Shown here: positions 24,000 to 36,700 of the stretch, in pieces | Numbering within the stretch: the stretch's first letter is position 1 | How the letters are laid out: each line of letters opens with the position of its first letter | Source: Diprion similis | Taxonomy: Eukaryota; Arthropoda; Insecta; Hymenoptera; Diprionidae | NCBI RefSeq assembly: GCF_021155765.1 | Contig: NC_060115.1 | Coordinates: forward strand, 9,528,493-9,592,492 | Direction of reading: 5' to 3' | DNA length: 64,000 nucleotides | Notes under the pieces: model-generated | Told to the model about the DNA's origin: nothing | Seen by the model: the letters and a program-made list of their open reading frames with translations, nothing else | The model's database searches: none | Position numbers and translations under genes: made by a program

Positions 24000-24400
24000 A
24001 GATGTGATACGGTAATGCCGCCTTCGGAGATTTTCGTCGCACGGCGTGACGTCAGAAATAGAGTTCGTGCAAGATCGCGGAGCGCCAATGAACGGCCCGG
24101 TTGTTACCACGTGACAGGACGGACCAATGGGAGGGAGGCGCTAGCCACACGGACGACGGAGCGAGCCGAGCCAGCCAGTCGGGCATTTTCTGACAAGCGT
24201 AGAAAAACTTTTCATCAACAGCCAGCCGCCATTTTACGTGAGCCGATACTTGTGCGGTGCGGAACTCGGGCGATCGTTTCCACGGTGAATTTCGGTACCG
24301 CGGGGCCGGTTTGCGGCCGATATTTCGATCGCGATAAGTGCGGGGATAAAAACTGTATCGAAATTAGTGAAAATGTCAGGGGTAAGCGATCGAGTTTTGG
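24000..24400 (+). promoter_or_regulatory. nej: nejire promoter region
   Basis: CpG-rich block with a dense set of motifs: perfect CRE TGACGTCA at 24047..24054, CCAAT at 24085..24089 (in agcgccaatg, the same decamer as in the PGRMC promoter) and at 24124..24128, an E-box CACGTG at 24108..24113, and a YY1-like GCCGCCATTTT at 24225..24235. No TATA box was seen. The start site cannot be fixed by eye; a spread-out, CpG-type start is likely. A donor-like ATGTCAGGG|GTAAGC at 24373..24387 suggests one 5' exon may end at 24381. Confidence -1.
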
Positions 24401-24441
24401 ATAATTTACGGTGATTTCGCGCGCCTATCATTGTGTGAAAG

Positions 24442-24726
24442 ATGGTGCCAGCGGGCAGCAGTAGTAGCGAGCTTGGATATCGCTAGCGCCGTGCGCGTAG
24501 CCAGTTTGCGCTCTCTCAAGTTTGTCAAGTTGTTCTTGTGTGTGATACCTATACATTGGGGGTGATACTGAAAGATGTCCAATGGTTAATTATGTGCGTT
24601 CGGGGACGCCCGGGACGTCGAACTGTGGGAAAGCGCCTCAACGCACCGCGGTTATTATGTTTTCAACTAATCAAATACCAATACCCACAAAATATAACGA
24701 AAAATTTCGCGACTCCCCCAAACTAG
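24442..24726 (+). promoter_or_regulatory. nej: Upstream ORFs in the nejire 5' leader
   Basis: If the leader is unspliced, three upstream ATGs precede the main start: 24442..24486 (14 aa), 24575..24589 (4 aa, MSNG) and 24592..24726 (44 aa). All terminate before the main ATG at 24772. Such leaders usually reduce translation. The effect would vanish if this stretch is intronic in the mature message. Confidence -1.
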
Positions 24727-24771
24727 TGTAGTGTGCCTAGTGTGCCAAGCGTAAACAGGCGGCCGCGAGAC

Positions 24772-24853
24772 ATGGCCGATCATCTTGTGGACGGCCCGCC
24801 AAACAAGCGGCCAAAATTGGCGGACCCCTTCCAGGGGCCCTCGGATTCGTCAG
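24772..24853 (+). other. nej: nejire coding exon 1
   Basis: Start [16 protein letters not shown], the family-typical N-terminus with a basic nuclear-localisation-like KRPK; human CBP opens with a similar acidic-then-PPN-KR motif. It ends in phase 1 (tca g) at a good GTAAAA donor and is separated from exon 2 by 8.8 kb. Confidence -1.
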
Positions 24854-27691
24854 GTAAAACATTTGTCCAATAGAAGGATTAGAAAAATGTAACACCGCTC
24901 CTCGACACATTATCTCAAACTAACCTAAAGGGCATACCGTGAAAACCATGCCTTCCGAAGCCTGCCTGCCTGCTTGCTTGCTTGCCTCGCGGAAAAGGAG
25001 GCGTACCGCCAGCGTTTTGACGTAAACCTACCAACCAACGTTTCACGAAAACAAATCCACTTTCATTCACGATCTCGATCCTGCTCGATATTTTTACTCA
25101 TCATCCCACGGCGAAAGAAAGAAATAATCTTCGCTCACCCGACACTTCTTTTCGCATTATAAAGTCTCAAAGATTTCACTCGTCTCTCCATTTCTACGTT
25201 TTATTTAATTATCGCCACGAACTACTTTATGCCCTTGGTTTTCTTTTACGCAGTTTACCGTCAGATTTAATACAATGATGTCTGAGGTATGCACAAATTT
25301 ATCATTCGTTACGTTTTATTTACAATCCGATTAATAACATTGGTCTTCTCTTCACTTTTACAGCAGTTCACGAGTCCTTCAAGATTGAATTGGATAAAAT
25401 TCTCTACCTATCAGACTCTGTCTTTTGTGGTTTGATGTTGATCAGAGCAAAATCAGTTGTCACAGCGGTAGAGGTTACATCGTTCATCAAAAACGTTTGA
25501 AATCCACTCGTATCAGTCGGGAATATTGATATTCCGAAAAATGTATTCGATACTTGTTATATGGGTTTATCCATCTTATACTTGCATTATGTATTTACTC
25601 ATCTTATTCATTGTAAAATTTGCAATTCACAATCCTGCCTGCAACAATGGTGTCTATTTAGATATTATTTTATATCGAGTCAGGTATAGACCAAGTAAAG
25701 GATAATCATATCACATTTTGACGAACGATGTCATCTGTATTTTGCTATAACTTTTTATTACATCAAACTGAAAGAAGGAGTCCAAGAAAGTTGCTTAACA
25801 TCAGCCCTTGCTTAAAGTAAACTATGCACTGATATTCTACCGTACACAACAGCATTCTCGATTTCAAAAGTATCATATTCAAATACAAAAACCTTGAATA
25901 ATGTGCATGAGAAACACTCGAAGCAAATTATTTGCTTCGACTATTAGTATAATGTGACATGAATGTGAGGCTGATGTTAAGAAATTTGGCTGATAATTAA
26001 GTTAGAATTTGACTCATATCGAGTTCAGAATTCTACCTGATTACTGAATTAACGTGAACTGCTCTGGTGTGCTAAAATGATTTTAGTGCTCAGAAATTGC
26101 ATTTGTCACACATCAGACATCAAAAACTGTAACTCTGATAAGGTGGCGACAGATTGGGAAAACCAGGCATAGTCAGTAAATTCTCTACTATCGAGAAAAG
26201 CCAGGGAATTATGATGGACCATAGGGAAAAACGTACTTTTTTTATAAATCGTTTTTAAACTTCAGCTATGCTTCGTACATTCAGTTAAGCTAACTTCTGT
26301 AAATGGTAATGTTGAAATTTTTTTTGTGAAACTAAGCAATACTATGTGTTTTCTAAAACCAAATTTATATAAACAAGGTGCACAATTTCTTGAGCTTTTA
26401 GTCATAAAAAGTGTCCAACATTACCTCAGTTTCGTGGGAAAACGTCAGGGAATTCTAAAGTTTTTTTCGGGAAAAGTTGGGGAATTTTATTTGAACAAAA
26501 TTGTCGCTACCGCATCTAAAGAAAATTTTCATACGCGGTCTGTAAATTTAATTCGTGGGGTGATGTTGAAAATGTCAAGTAACATTTGAGGCTTGAAAAA
26601 TCATATTTCTGTATTTATTCATTCTTTGAATAATTGTTCAATCAAATGACAAATGGAATGTTTTTAATTTGCAAATTATGCTCATAGCTAGACATTGTTT
26701 TCTAACCAGATATCGACTGTTACGTTAGATCTCGCGGTTTCAAGTAGCTTGCAATCAAAGCATTAACAAACCTTTCAAATTTTCATTCAGAAAACATGAA
26801 CTTGGTGGATTTATGCTTAATGATTTCCTTGAATTTTGCATCAATCTGACAAAAGTCAAAACGTTTACGGTACAGCTGACTTGTATTCTAGCCTACAAAT
26901 CTTGGATCACAACAAAGTTTTCTTGTAAACTTTTTAAAAAAAACTTCCACTTCTGTACTCTTTGTAAAATAATCTTTTCAATTAAAAAACTTCAAAGTCA
27001 TTATTAAAATAAAGTAAATAACAGAGAAATTGACAGTTTATTTTTTTTTTTTTCGTTATTTGTGTAACAGTTTCACAAACTTTTCAAAAAACCTAATTTT
27101 GTATTCGTTACTTGCATGCATATATCTTATAATTCATTTTACATTGTCAACTTACTCTATGTACAGAGTGATGTAATTGGTACTGCAAAAATTTAGCACA
27201 TGTAGATAGTATGGTTTGTGCATGGTAATTGAGAAGAAACAAAATATTGTACAAACGAAAGAGTTGAGGATATTAGAAGCAAATACTACACAGCTACATG
27301 CGCACTAACAAAGTTCATTTTCACTACTATCTTGTCTCTATTTTAATTATATTACCCTCACGTTTGTCTAATTTATCACCATAAATACTATCCTTTCACT
27401 TGTTTCTTACAATAAATCTATGCAATTTGCTCCAGCTAAAAGTTGGAAAAATTTGAAATTCCTTCATTCCTATTTTACCTTATTTTTACTAATATTTCCT
27501 TTGTACCTTAGGAAAGTATATAAAAATAATTTTTTGTTTCTTTTATTTTTTTATAAGTTTGTAACAAAACTGGTAACAGAAACAGCCTTTTAAATATTAT
27601 ATCCTAGCAAATGGTAGACTATTAATTGATGAGAATTTGCATGATCTCAAAATAGGGTATAGAATGTTAGTATTTAGCCACATGGTTTGTG

Positions 27692-27744
<53 letters not shown>

Positions 27745-30700
27745 CCCCCTCTCCATCTCTTTCTCTGTTTCTCTACTATTTCAGTCTTACTAACAGAACC
27801 AATGGTACAATTTCTCAATTAGTCGATGTAGGCATGCATTTAGTACGGACTTGTTTGTAAATGTTCTAACAATAAGTTATTATTTTTGCTGGAACAGTAT
27901 AATAGTATGATCACTGGAAAAAAATGTGCGATTGAAGATAATTCATAATTTATGTCTAATCTTTTTTTCCTATCAAATTTCTGAAAATATTTCCTGTAAG
28001 TGAGATGTCAAGTTGAAAGAAGCTCATTATTTAATATTTTTCTTTGTATCAGAAAATTACGAACTAAAAATTGACAATCTTATACATTTAAAAAATTTTA
28101 AGTGGTTCGGAACAGTGCAAAGTAAACACTTTATAAGAGGAAAAAGTTGCAAAATATATCAATATCCATTCAATTTAATTTTCAACTCTCTGGCACATTT
28201 GTATACTGCAATCCTCTAAAATTTTGACAGAATTAAATCTTGTATTCAGCCAATCTTATTTCTGACGGTCGCATGAATAAGTCGCAGCTCTTTGATTACT
28301 CAGAACACATAAATGCCATACATTTCACCAGTGATCATTTATTACACAGTTTCAAATGCAATTCGATGGTTTCAAATAAATGAAGATTTTTACAATAATA
28401 TTGTTGATGTGCAGTTTTATGGCATTTCAAGTCACTCTGTTGTTTCTTTTTTCTTATTCCGATAGTTTGAATAATAGCTGTTGGTGGAAATTGCTTTTTT
28501 TTTTTTTTATGTATTTATCATTATTCTATTTCATTATTCATTCAATAAATATTCGTTTCTGAAATTTTAAGCCAAGGCAATATTGTCACAATTCGATACA
28601 TGTATATGTTTATGTGATATACATATATACATGTGCGTGCGGATAGTAAATCTAACTCAGATTTTACAAGTTGTTGGTTATTTTTATTTACTTTGGAATC
28701 ACTGCATTGCTCGTCACCTAAATTTAGCAAACATAATTGAAATTTCAAAATAATCCTAATAATTGTTGCTGTTTTTCCTATTCATTTACTTTAGGAAATT
28801 ATTTATTCTGAGAGACTAATATCGAGTTAACATTTACGAATAAAGAAAGTACAGATTTAGTCAGGTTGTGATTATTATTTTCTTTAGTAACTTGATCATT
28901 TTCCAAGTTGCAGAATCTCAAATTGCATTTGTCGGGCAAATTTGAGGGGTAAATCAATTTTCATGGAATCTCGATAAAAGTTTAATAATCTCTCAGCATT
29001 CTTCAACAATTCCCTGCAGTATCTCCAATCATCTCACAACCTTTCATAACATTATCTAGCCATGAATATCAGATGATAAAAACTTGTATTCTGGAGAGTT
29101 GAAAGAACTAGCTACTGAAATTGAACCAACTGTGACAAATGATCATTTGTTCATTTTTTTACTCAATGTCAATAATGAAGTTATTATTCAACTTTGATTT
29201 ATGTCCTAGTTTCCTTTGTGTTTAAAATTAAGTTTTTCCAGTATCAATCGCAGTCCCATTGAATCTGTGTTTCCTTTCTCATTTGTCAAAGTTAACTCTG
29301 GCTTATCCCTTTGATATTTTATGATAATGAAGCTAGCGGCCGATAGCGAGATGCCAATTCAACAAAACTTTTTACATGCAATGATTTTTATACAGAAAAA
29401 AAAAGCAAAAAAAAACAGGCGATCCGATAGCATTTTAGCATCTCTGACACTTATCCACTGATGCAAATAGTTTGATTCTGAAATACAATGTGTATAAGAA
29501 CTTTGTGTAAATCAACGGCTCGCTATCAGTGGCTAGCTTCTGCATCGTTGATATCTCAACAAAAACTGTCCTCAAGTAATTCTCAGGTGTGATTGAAAAT
29601 TGACATTTATAATGTGTAAAAATAATTTTGGGTTACGGAAATAACTAACACACATGTGAAAAATAAATTGCAGCACTTTAAGGGTAGCATGGATCTTTGG
29701 CATCGGGTGTGGGTGATTGAGTGTAAATTGTTCTTTTGAGAGTACCACCACAGTAGTAATATATAGGCACCTTGTTACACGACTAACTTACGTTAAGTAG
29801 CTTCTTCTTTTTCTTTTCCCAAAAGGCTGTTTTTGTTCCTTTTTCCATGACATACAGGTCTTAGTCTTTAACGAAAGTCCTAAACGATAAACTATGATAT
29901 ATGTAGTGGGTATGACGCCCATAATGATGCACCATGCTTACACCTACGGGGGAGGTGGCGGTGGTAACATGCAACAAATGCAGGGCCCGCCACAACAGCT
30001 ACATCTACAACAACATCAACTTCAGCCACATTGGAACAACCATACAGCCCAGAAAAGAAGTAAATATTATTCTAAAAAAAATCGAACAAAAAAAGATTTA
30101 TAAATAAAATTTAAAGAAAAAATTGAAATTTTTTTTGTCCGTCCCCCTTTTGAAAGCATCGTTCTCAATGAACCCTCACACACATCTTTCATTCATCCTA
30201 GATTTCTGTCGAGCAAAGAGTACGGTTTTGAGACGATATTAATATTAAATTTATCATCTACAAGTTTATTATTCCAAGCTCTTATTGGACAATATTTTAT
30301 TCAAATATAACATTTTAAATTTACATGCGGACTTTTTTTCCACTTGCTCATCCTATTGAATGGAAGTACAAAGCTCGAAATGTTATTGAAACATTCTCGC
30401 TATCAAGTTTTATTTCAGACATTTTGTGTACATTGACTAATTTTTTAAACAATGATAAAAATTATTAGCTTGAATGCAAAGTAAACTGTAGCATTGAAGA
30501 TTATGGACATTGTCCTAAATTATTAACGTAATAATAATTCAAACAAATTTAGAACCTTAAGCGATTTCATCGTTACAGACTACTTTACAGTAACTGGTCT
30601 GTGAATAAAAAAGGCAAAATATTTTTGAATTTAATTTTTCTACATAGACATGCGGCACACATGCGCAGAGCAACTACCCAACCGACAAAACTAAATATCG

Positions 30701-33700
30701 ATCACAATGAATGATTTTTCATAAGCAACGCGAGCGGCAATTGCCTTTGAATCATTGATAAAATGAATAATCACGGGCGAGATATATTTTCAAACATGCT
30801 TTGAATGATATATAAAACGAAGATATTTAGTATCTTTCAAATTTCGGTAGACTAGGAGATTGTTGTCTGGTATGAAAGAAATTTGTGAACATTTTAAAGT
30901 ATACATCATAAATTTTAATCATCGAATAACTACTGATCGATTGCTGTAACACAGCATGATTGTATGTTTATACATATGTAATAAGCATAAATAATGACAC
31001 ATAGAACCAATGCAAAAGAAGAGTGGAGTGATTGTAGCAAGCAAGATCACTTGTTTCAATAAAATGCAAATAGATCAATTTTATAATTCCTGAAGGTATT
31101 TAATGTTTGGTAAATCAGCAATACCTTTTTTTGGTTCGTAAAGTTTGTTGAATTGAGCGTGAAAATAAATGCGAATAATGAGTGTTTTAGTTATTCGTCG
31201 TATATATGAATGTACGGGTACAGGAAAACCTGACTGTGTCAGGAAATTTTAACTATGATCAAAGACATTTTACAAGAGAAAAAGCGTGGCGAAATAATGG
31301 TAAAAGCTCAGCCTGGTGTAACTAGATGTTTCAAGTTAGAGTTGGCCTGTCCTAATTGTAAAATCTAAATACTTTGAATCTTGAAATCCCTCAGATGCAC
31401 TTTTTGATTTCTACTTTGTTTGTATTGTAAAATACCCAGTTAGATTGAAAATTGTGGTTTGATTCCGGAGAACCTGCACAGGTCAGACATTTAAGGTAAT
31501 TATGTGGTTCTTTGATAAAGAAGAGGTTGAAAATGAAAATTGAATTTGAAAAAAGAAATAGAAATTAGGTTACTGTTTTCAAAACATCCACTACAGCCTT
31601 CGTTTGAAATCACAGAAATGCTGGTGTTTGACATATTCTGAATCGCAATCAGCAGAATTTTGGAAAAAACGTGTTTTTGTTTTATGCACTCCTTTGATCT
31701 CATTTGACTCAAAGGTATCAGTTTAACCTGTGAGTGGCTAGGTGCGCATAAGGGTATATAAATGTGATGATTGTGATCATGGTGAGGAAATGGATAGAAT
31801 CGACTGAATTACGATGTGACATGTGTGTTGGGTTTGAAACTTTTGTACAAGATTATTTCAATTTTCAACTTGGTTACGTATCATCTTACCTGTTAGTCAC
31901 AGTCTAATCTGGTACACGAATTGTGTCACATTTTACAATTTCCTCGGGTGGGTCCGGTCCAAAAAACTAAGCATTTTCAAATATCTGATTGAATGCTGCG
32001 TGACCATTTGTAATATTAGCATAATTTATTAGTATTCTTGAATCAGAACGGATTGTTATTTAATTACTTGCTATACGTAAGAAATGTGTGAGTGCAACTA
32101 TGAGTGTCAGAAAATTCTTAGATACACTAATCAATTCTTCTTTTATTTTTTTCCTCATTGCAAAAGACAGGTGTAGTGAAATCTTTACTATGCACGCAGA
32201 GCGGTCGTTTTCGAAATAAATATGTTCTTAACTGGCAGATTGCCAGGACAGGTAGATGTTAAAATTGGTAGATATCAATATTTCTAAGATGTTCCTTATG
32301 AGGTAGATTTACTAACTATATTTAATTAATCAGATGAAATTAGACAGCTAACCGAAATTTGGAATATTAATTTTGGGACCGATAATGTGTTTGGTAAAAA
32401 GAGCTAATAAAGTTTTGAAATACGGAGTCAAAGAAAAAATAAAATACAATAAGGTATTGTAATTTGAAACTATTTTCCAGGCATAGGGTATAAAAATCAA
32501 ATTATCGAATGATTTGTTGTAGTATCAATTGTCGTGTGCATATACTTGAATATACTCTCTGTGTTTAAATTTTATATATATATTTTATATATAATATATA
32601 TTACTTTTTATATATAATATATATAACTTTTCGAGTTGTATGATTTTTTAGTATATGACTCTTGATCTCTAAGCATGTCTCTATGCAGTTTGCCATCAGT
32701 AGCTTTGCAGCTTTTGTAGTGAAGCACGAGTTTATTGTGAAACATTTTTATTCCGCTACTGTGTAATCTCCCTTAAGTTTTGCTCCTGCGGTGTATGTCT
32801 CATGTCTTATTTATTTACTATTTTATTATAATTTTTTTGTAGATATATTATTACACTTTGTGTTCTATATTCCTCTTGTATATATTCAGACTTTGCCAGT
32901 GTTTGGCTCATTCATTATATTTTCTAGAGCGTAAAAAAAATGCAGAATGTTGCAGCGATTTTTTGATTCAATAATCTGCCAATGCGACCTGGTGATGATC
33001 AATTAAACTTTGAGCTTGTATTTCTTTTCAACGATACTTTCTTCACATAAATCTATTTTAAGACTTTAAATTTATGGCGTGAGGAGAAATTAGTGCCATT
33101 GAGACGGTTAACTTTATTCTATCCTACTTTTGCAATGCCGATCATACAAAATCTATGGTATACGGTAAAGGTAAAAGAAAAAAGATCTTGGTCAGTTAAC
33201 GCGATCCACAAGCTATTTCCTTGTATGGTAGATTAAGAGTTGAAACATAATAAATGAAATTCTGAATAAAAGCTGTGGTGACGGTACTAATCTGACCTTC
33301 ATAAGGTCACTAACAGTAATTTTTTGAATCTTTGGTGGACCTTATACACTAAAACAACTATATTATTCTTGAAGCAATGATAAAAATATTTTGAGTGCTC
33401 AGAAAATTGATCTAATCAGATTTAACGTTTGAATAGTTTCTGTAATCAAGATGCAACGTACGTTCAAAAGTAATATGACTATCACCACCCTTGGTATTAC
33501 TTATATTTGAAATTGCTGAGTAGTGGTGAGAATATTCTAGTACAAACAAGTTATGTAAACATTTGTCGCCAAGACACAGGTATCAATGCAGAAAAAGCTT
33601 TTCTGAGTCTTTCTGTATTTTTGTACACTGTTTCATAACTGCATTCTAAAAAAGGCCTATGATTGTTAACTATATTGTACGTTCTCAGATTACATAACAA

Positions 33701-36700
33701 ACACAGATATGTTTGACCTTGAAAATGACCTTCCTGACGACTTGTTGTCATCCGGAACCTGGTGCTCAACAACTGAGAGCGCTAAACCACCCGCAACTGG
33801 TCCTGGACCTGGACAACAAAATGGTGCATTAGATTCCGAACTGCGACAGCATGTACAGCAGCAACAACAGCAGCAATTATCTCATCATTTGATGCAACAG
33901 CAGGTTAACATCAATTTTCATCAAATGATTTCATTAATTTTTTCATTAAGTGGTACCAAATTCTATTAATATTACTCCGAAGTCTTTGAACCATTTTATT
34001 AAGTTTTTCACGTAGACCAGCTTGGATCTATTTCTGAATAATTGATTTGGTAGTCGCAGTTACTTATGATTGGAGACAAAGAACAAAACAAACTAAACTT
34101 AATAGAAAATCAAATATACTATCATGAATCAATATGATTTCATTCTTACATGAACAGTGAACTTGATTTTTTGTTCATCTTTTCTAATGCAAGCTTACTA
34201 CACTTTCCAACAGGGCAACAAAAATTTAGTTGCAAATTCACTGGCAATGGCAGCAGGAACATTGGGTAGTAAGAGCCCCAACATGCAGTCGCCACCCAAT
34301 GTTTCAGTTTCCAAAGGTGTCGTTGACTCTCAGATGGTTGTCAGTCTTGGTAATTTACCCAGCAGTATAGCCAGCTCGCTCACCAACAATCAAATGTCAA
34401 TTGCCAATTCAATGGGAGGGCTACAGTCGTCGATGAGTATGACTGGAAGTAATGCTACAATGTCGATTCCGGGTGGAATGAATTCCGGACTTGTCATGAC
34501 GAGCAGTGCCAGTGGGAACAATAACATGGGTGGAATGGCTGGAGGTGGTTTGATCGTCGCGAACAGTCTGAACAAGCAGCCCTTAAACACTGTAAGTTCT
34601 TTTGCGACTTGTTTTCGTTGACCATACTTCTGGTTTACATATCACGTATATTCTACGTTAATACTAATTAACATATTCAACGGATGATTCTGGTACGGGT
34701 AAACTTAATCATCAACTATCTGGCACGTTGGATACGAAAATATTTTTCTTTTCCACCATAATTTCACTTCTGGGTATGGTTTACAGCAAGCTTTCTGGAC
34801 TATTGAGCTTTTCAAACATACTGCTCATATTAACGTTAAGCTTCTGGGAAACTTCAGAAAAATATAGAAATACCAAAATCATAGAAAAAAAATTGTACAC
34901 ACTTATTTACATCAGACGTGACGGAAGATTGGTAGAGATGATTACCCCTGGGAGAATTTTGTGACGTCTCATGGGCCTGAGTGTGCCCGGAGATATACTA
35001 TACAAGTTTCCTGCAATTCTCGACTACACTCCGTAAGAAGCCGTTTTAAACAAACTGGTAACTACAGTCAACTCCCATAGCACAGGACCGATAACACGCG
35101 ATTCCATATGACACATAAACCTCCGTTAGGGTAACTGTCTTTACAGTCTTCCATCACCGTGTTAGACAGTTGTTCATTCTTCCAACGATTGTGTGGATCT
35201 TTGAAAAAACAAATATTTTTTGAAAAGTCTCAGATTCAAGATTTTTAATTAAGTACACAATTAATTTGTTAACTACTTTTATTCCCATGATTTCAATTCA
35301 TTGAAATTTATCACATGTGCCAAATTTTTCAAGTAATCTGTACTTATGCTATACATCTACATGTCCTATGATTGCCAAAGATACGCAAGTTCATGGATTT
35401 ATTTGAGAGTGGACATATTGAGTAGGTATACTAGACTACGATTTTTGACGTTACATGCTCTATGGTTGTATCAAAGCAGTTGATTCTCCAACTATTACAC
35501 AAAGAAATCCCGAGGACTATAAATCAGTTGGTTTTATAGCTTGAATACACCTTTTCATGTGACTCTTTTTCCGCTGTCATACAAATCTAGTCAATGCGAA
35601 ATTCCATATTCTCTTATCCTAATTACAGTACCAAACACATTCGGTGTTCAAATATAACGTCTTCTGTATTTACATTTGATGTATTAGAGCTTCATCAGTT
35701 TACGATTGTGAAAACAAAGTGCCGATTAGCATGCTTCTTAATTATGTGTCAACTTATTCTAGGTAACAATGATTGGCTCGAATGCTCAAGGCATACATCA
35801 CTCTGCTGGGCCTCATGGTGTGGGCCAAATGCCAAATGGTCCAGCTGGAATGATGACTGCTAGGGCTGTTGTTATGCAGCAGCAACAGGCACAGCAGCAG
35901 CAACAGCAGCAACAACAACAGCAGCAGCAGCAACAAGTGCAACAGCAGCAACAAGCACAGCAGCAACAGCAGCAACAAGCACAGCAGCAACAGCAGCAGG
36001 CGCAGCAGCAGCAGCAACAACAGCAGCAGCAGCAACAACAACAACAACAACAACAACAACAGCAGCAGCAGCAGCAGCAGCAAGCCCATATGGTAGGCTC
36101 AGCAAGGGGCCAAAGTCCTCACCAACAAGTGCACCAAGGAGGAATGGTTGGACCTAGAATGCCAGCTCCACCAAACATGGCAAATATGTCAAACATGGGA
36201 CAAATGGGTGCTTCGAGTCCATATGGTTACGGTAAGTAAAATTTGTACATCTTATTCTTAATTTATTTGCAATATATAAATAAGAATTGTATATTAACTC
36301 GTAGATAGCTCAACATCTATTCTGGACTTTAATGTGAAATGTAAATACTTTGAAAGATAACTTGCTTCCTGGAAGCTTTGAAGACTTTTTCATTGTAAGT
36401 GACAACGAAAATGTTTAAATTTGTTCTACTGACTTTTCGCTTATAGGAAAAACAATTTCAAAGTTAATTATATTGAAGCATCTTGTGTTCGTCCAAATGC
36501 ACTTTGTATAGATTTAAGGGTTATTGAAGATGGAAAATTTGCTGAATTCAGCAAGCCAATGTAGTAGTTTGATTAAGAAAATAATATTATTAATAATTTT
36601 ACCGCAAATTTGTTTCAAATATTTGCATATAAATTGCGTATAAATACATTTTTCGTTTCTGGTTTAAAAGTAAAATGTTCATCAGGGTCCCCAGGTGGTG

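Larger units (their letters stand above)
13440..24000. other. 10.5-kb intergenic region between PGRMC and nejire
   Basis: No supported protein gene on either strand; open stretches are short and lack domains. It contains the small element at 13925..14101, a CpG-rich block at about 17130..17790, an AT microsatellite at 18797..18820 and a second CpG-rich block at about 22720..23320. It may house distant regulatory DNA or non-coding transcripts for nejire. Confidence -1.
24854..33688 (+). other. nej: nejire intron 1 (8.8 kb)
   Basis: Long AT-rich first intron. It holds the hairpin 25918..25940, the inverted-repeat element 26142..26511, a CT microsatellite 27697..27739, the element 29329..29540, the optional exon 29826..30059 and an AT-rich duplicated palindrome near 32566..32628. 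No other gene was recognised. First introns of this size in insect regulators commonly hold enhancers, but nothing in the sequence proves it. Confidence -1.

Noticed and set aside
23718-24404. About 130-codon open frames on both strands over the nejire promoter
   Set aside because: CpG-rich promoter DNA; no domains, and they overlap the motif cluster.
27597-27822. Arg/Glu and Ser/Leu repeat open frames in nejire intron 1
   Set aside because: Translations of the CT microsatellite.
35045-35170. Repeat-like stretch beginning acagtcaactccc in nejire intron 3
   Set aside because: It resembles the edge of a dispersed repeat, but I could not find matching ends or a second copy in the window.
35754-36105. 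Long minus-strand frames of poly-Leu, poly-Ala and poly-Val over the CAG tract (also around 43000..43482 and 52350..52643)
   Set aside because: They are reading-frame shadows of the glutamine-coding repeat in nejire exons.
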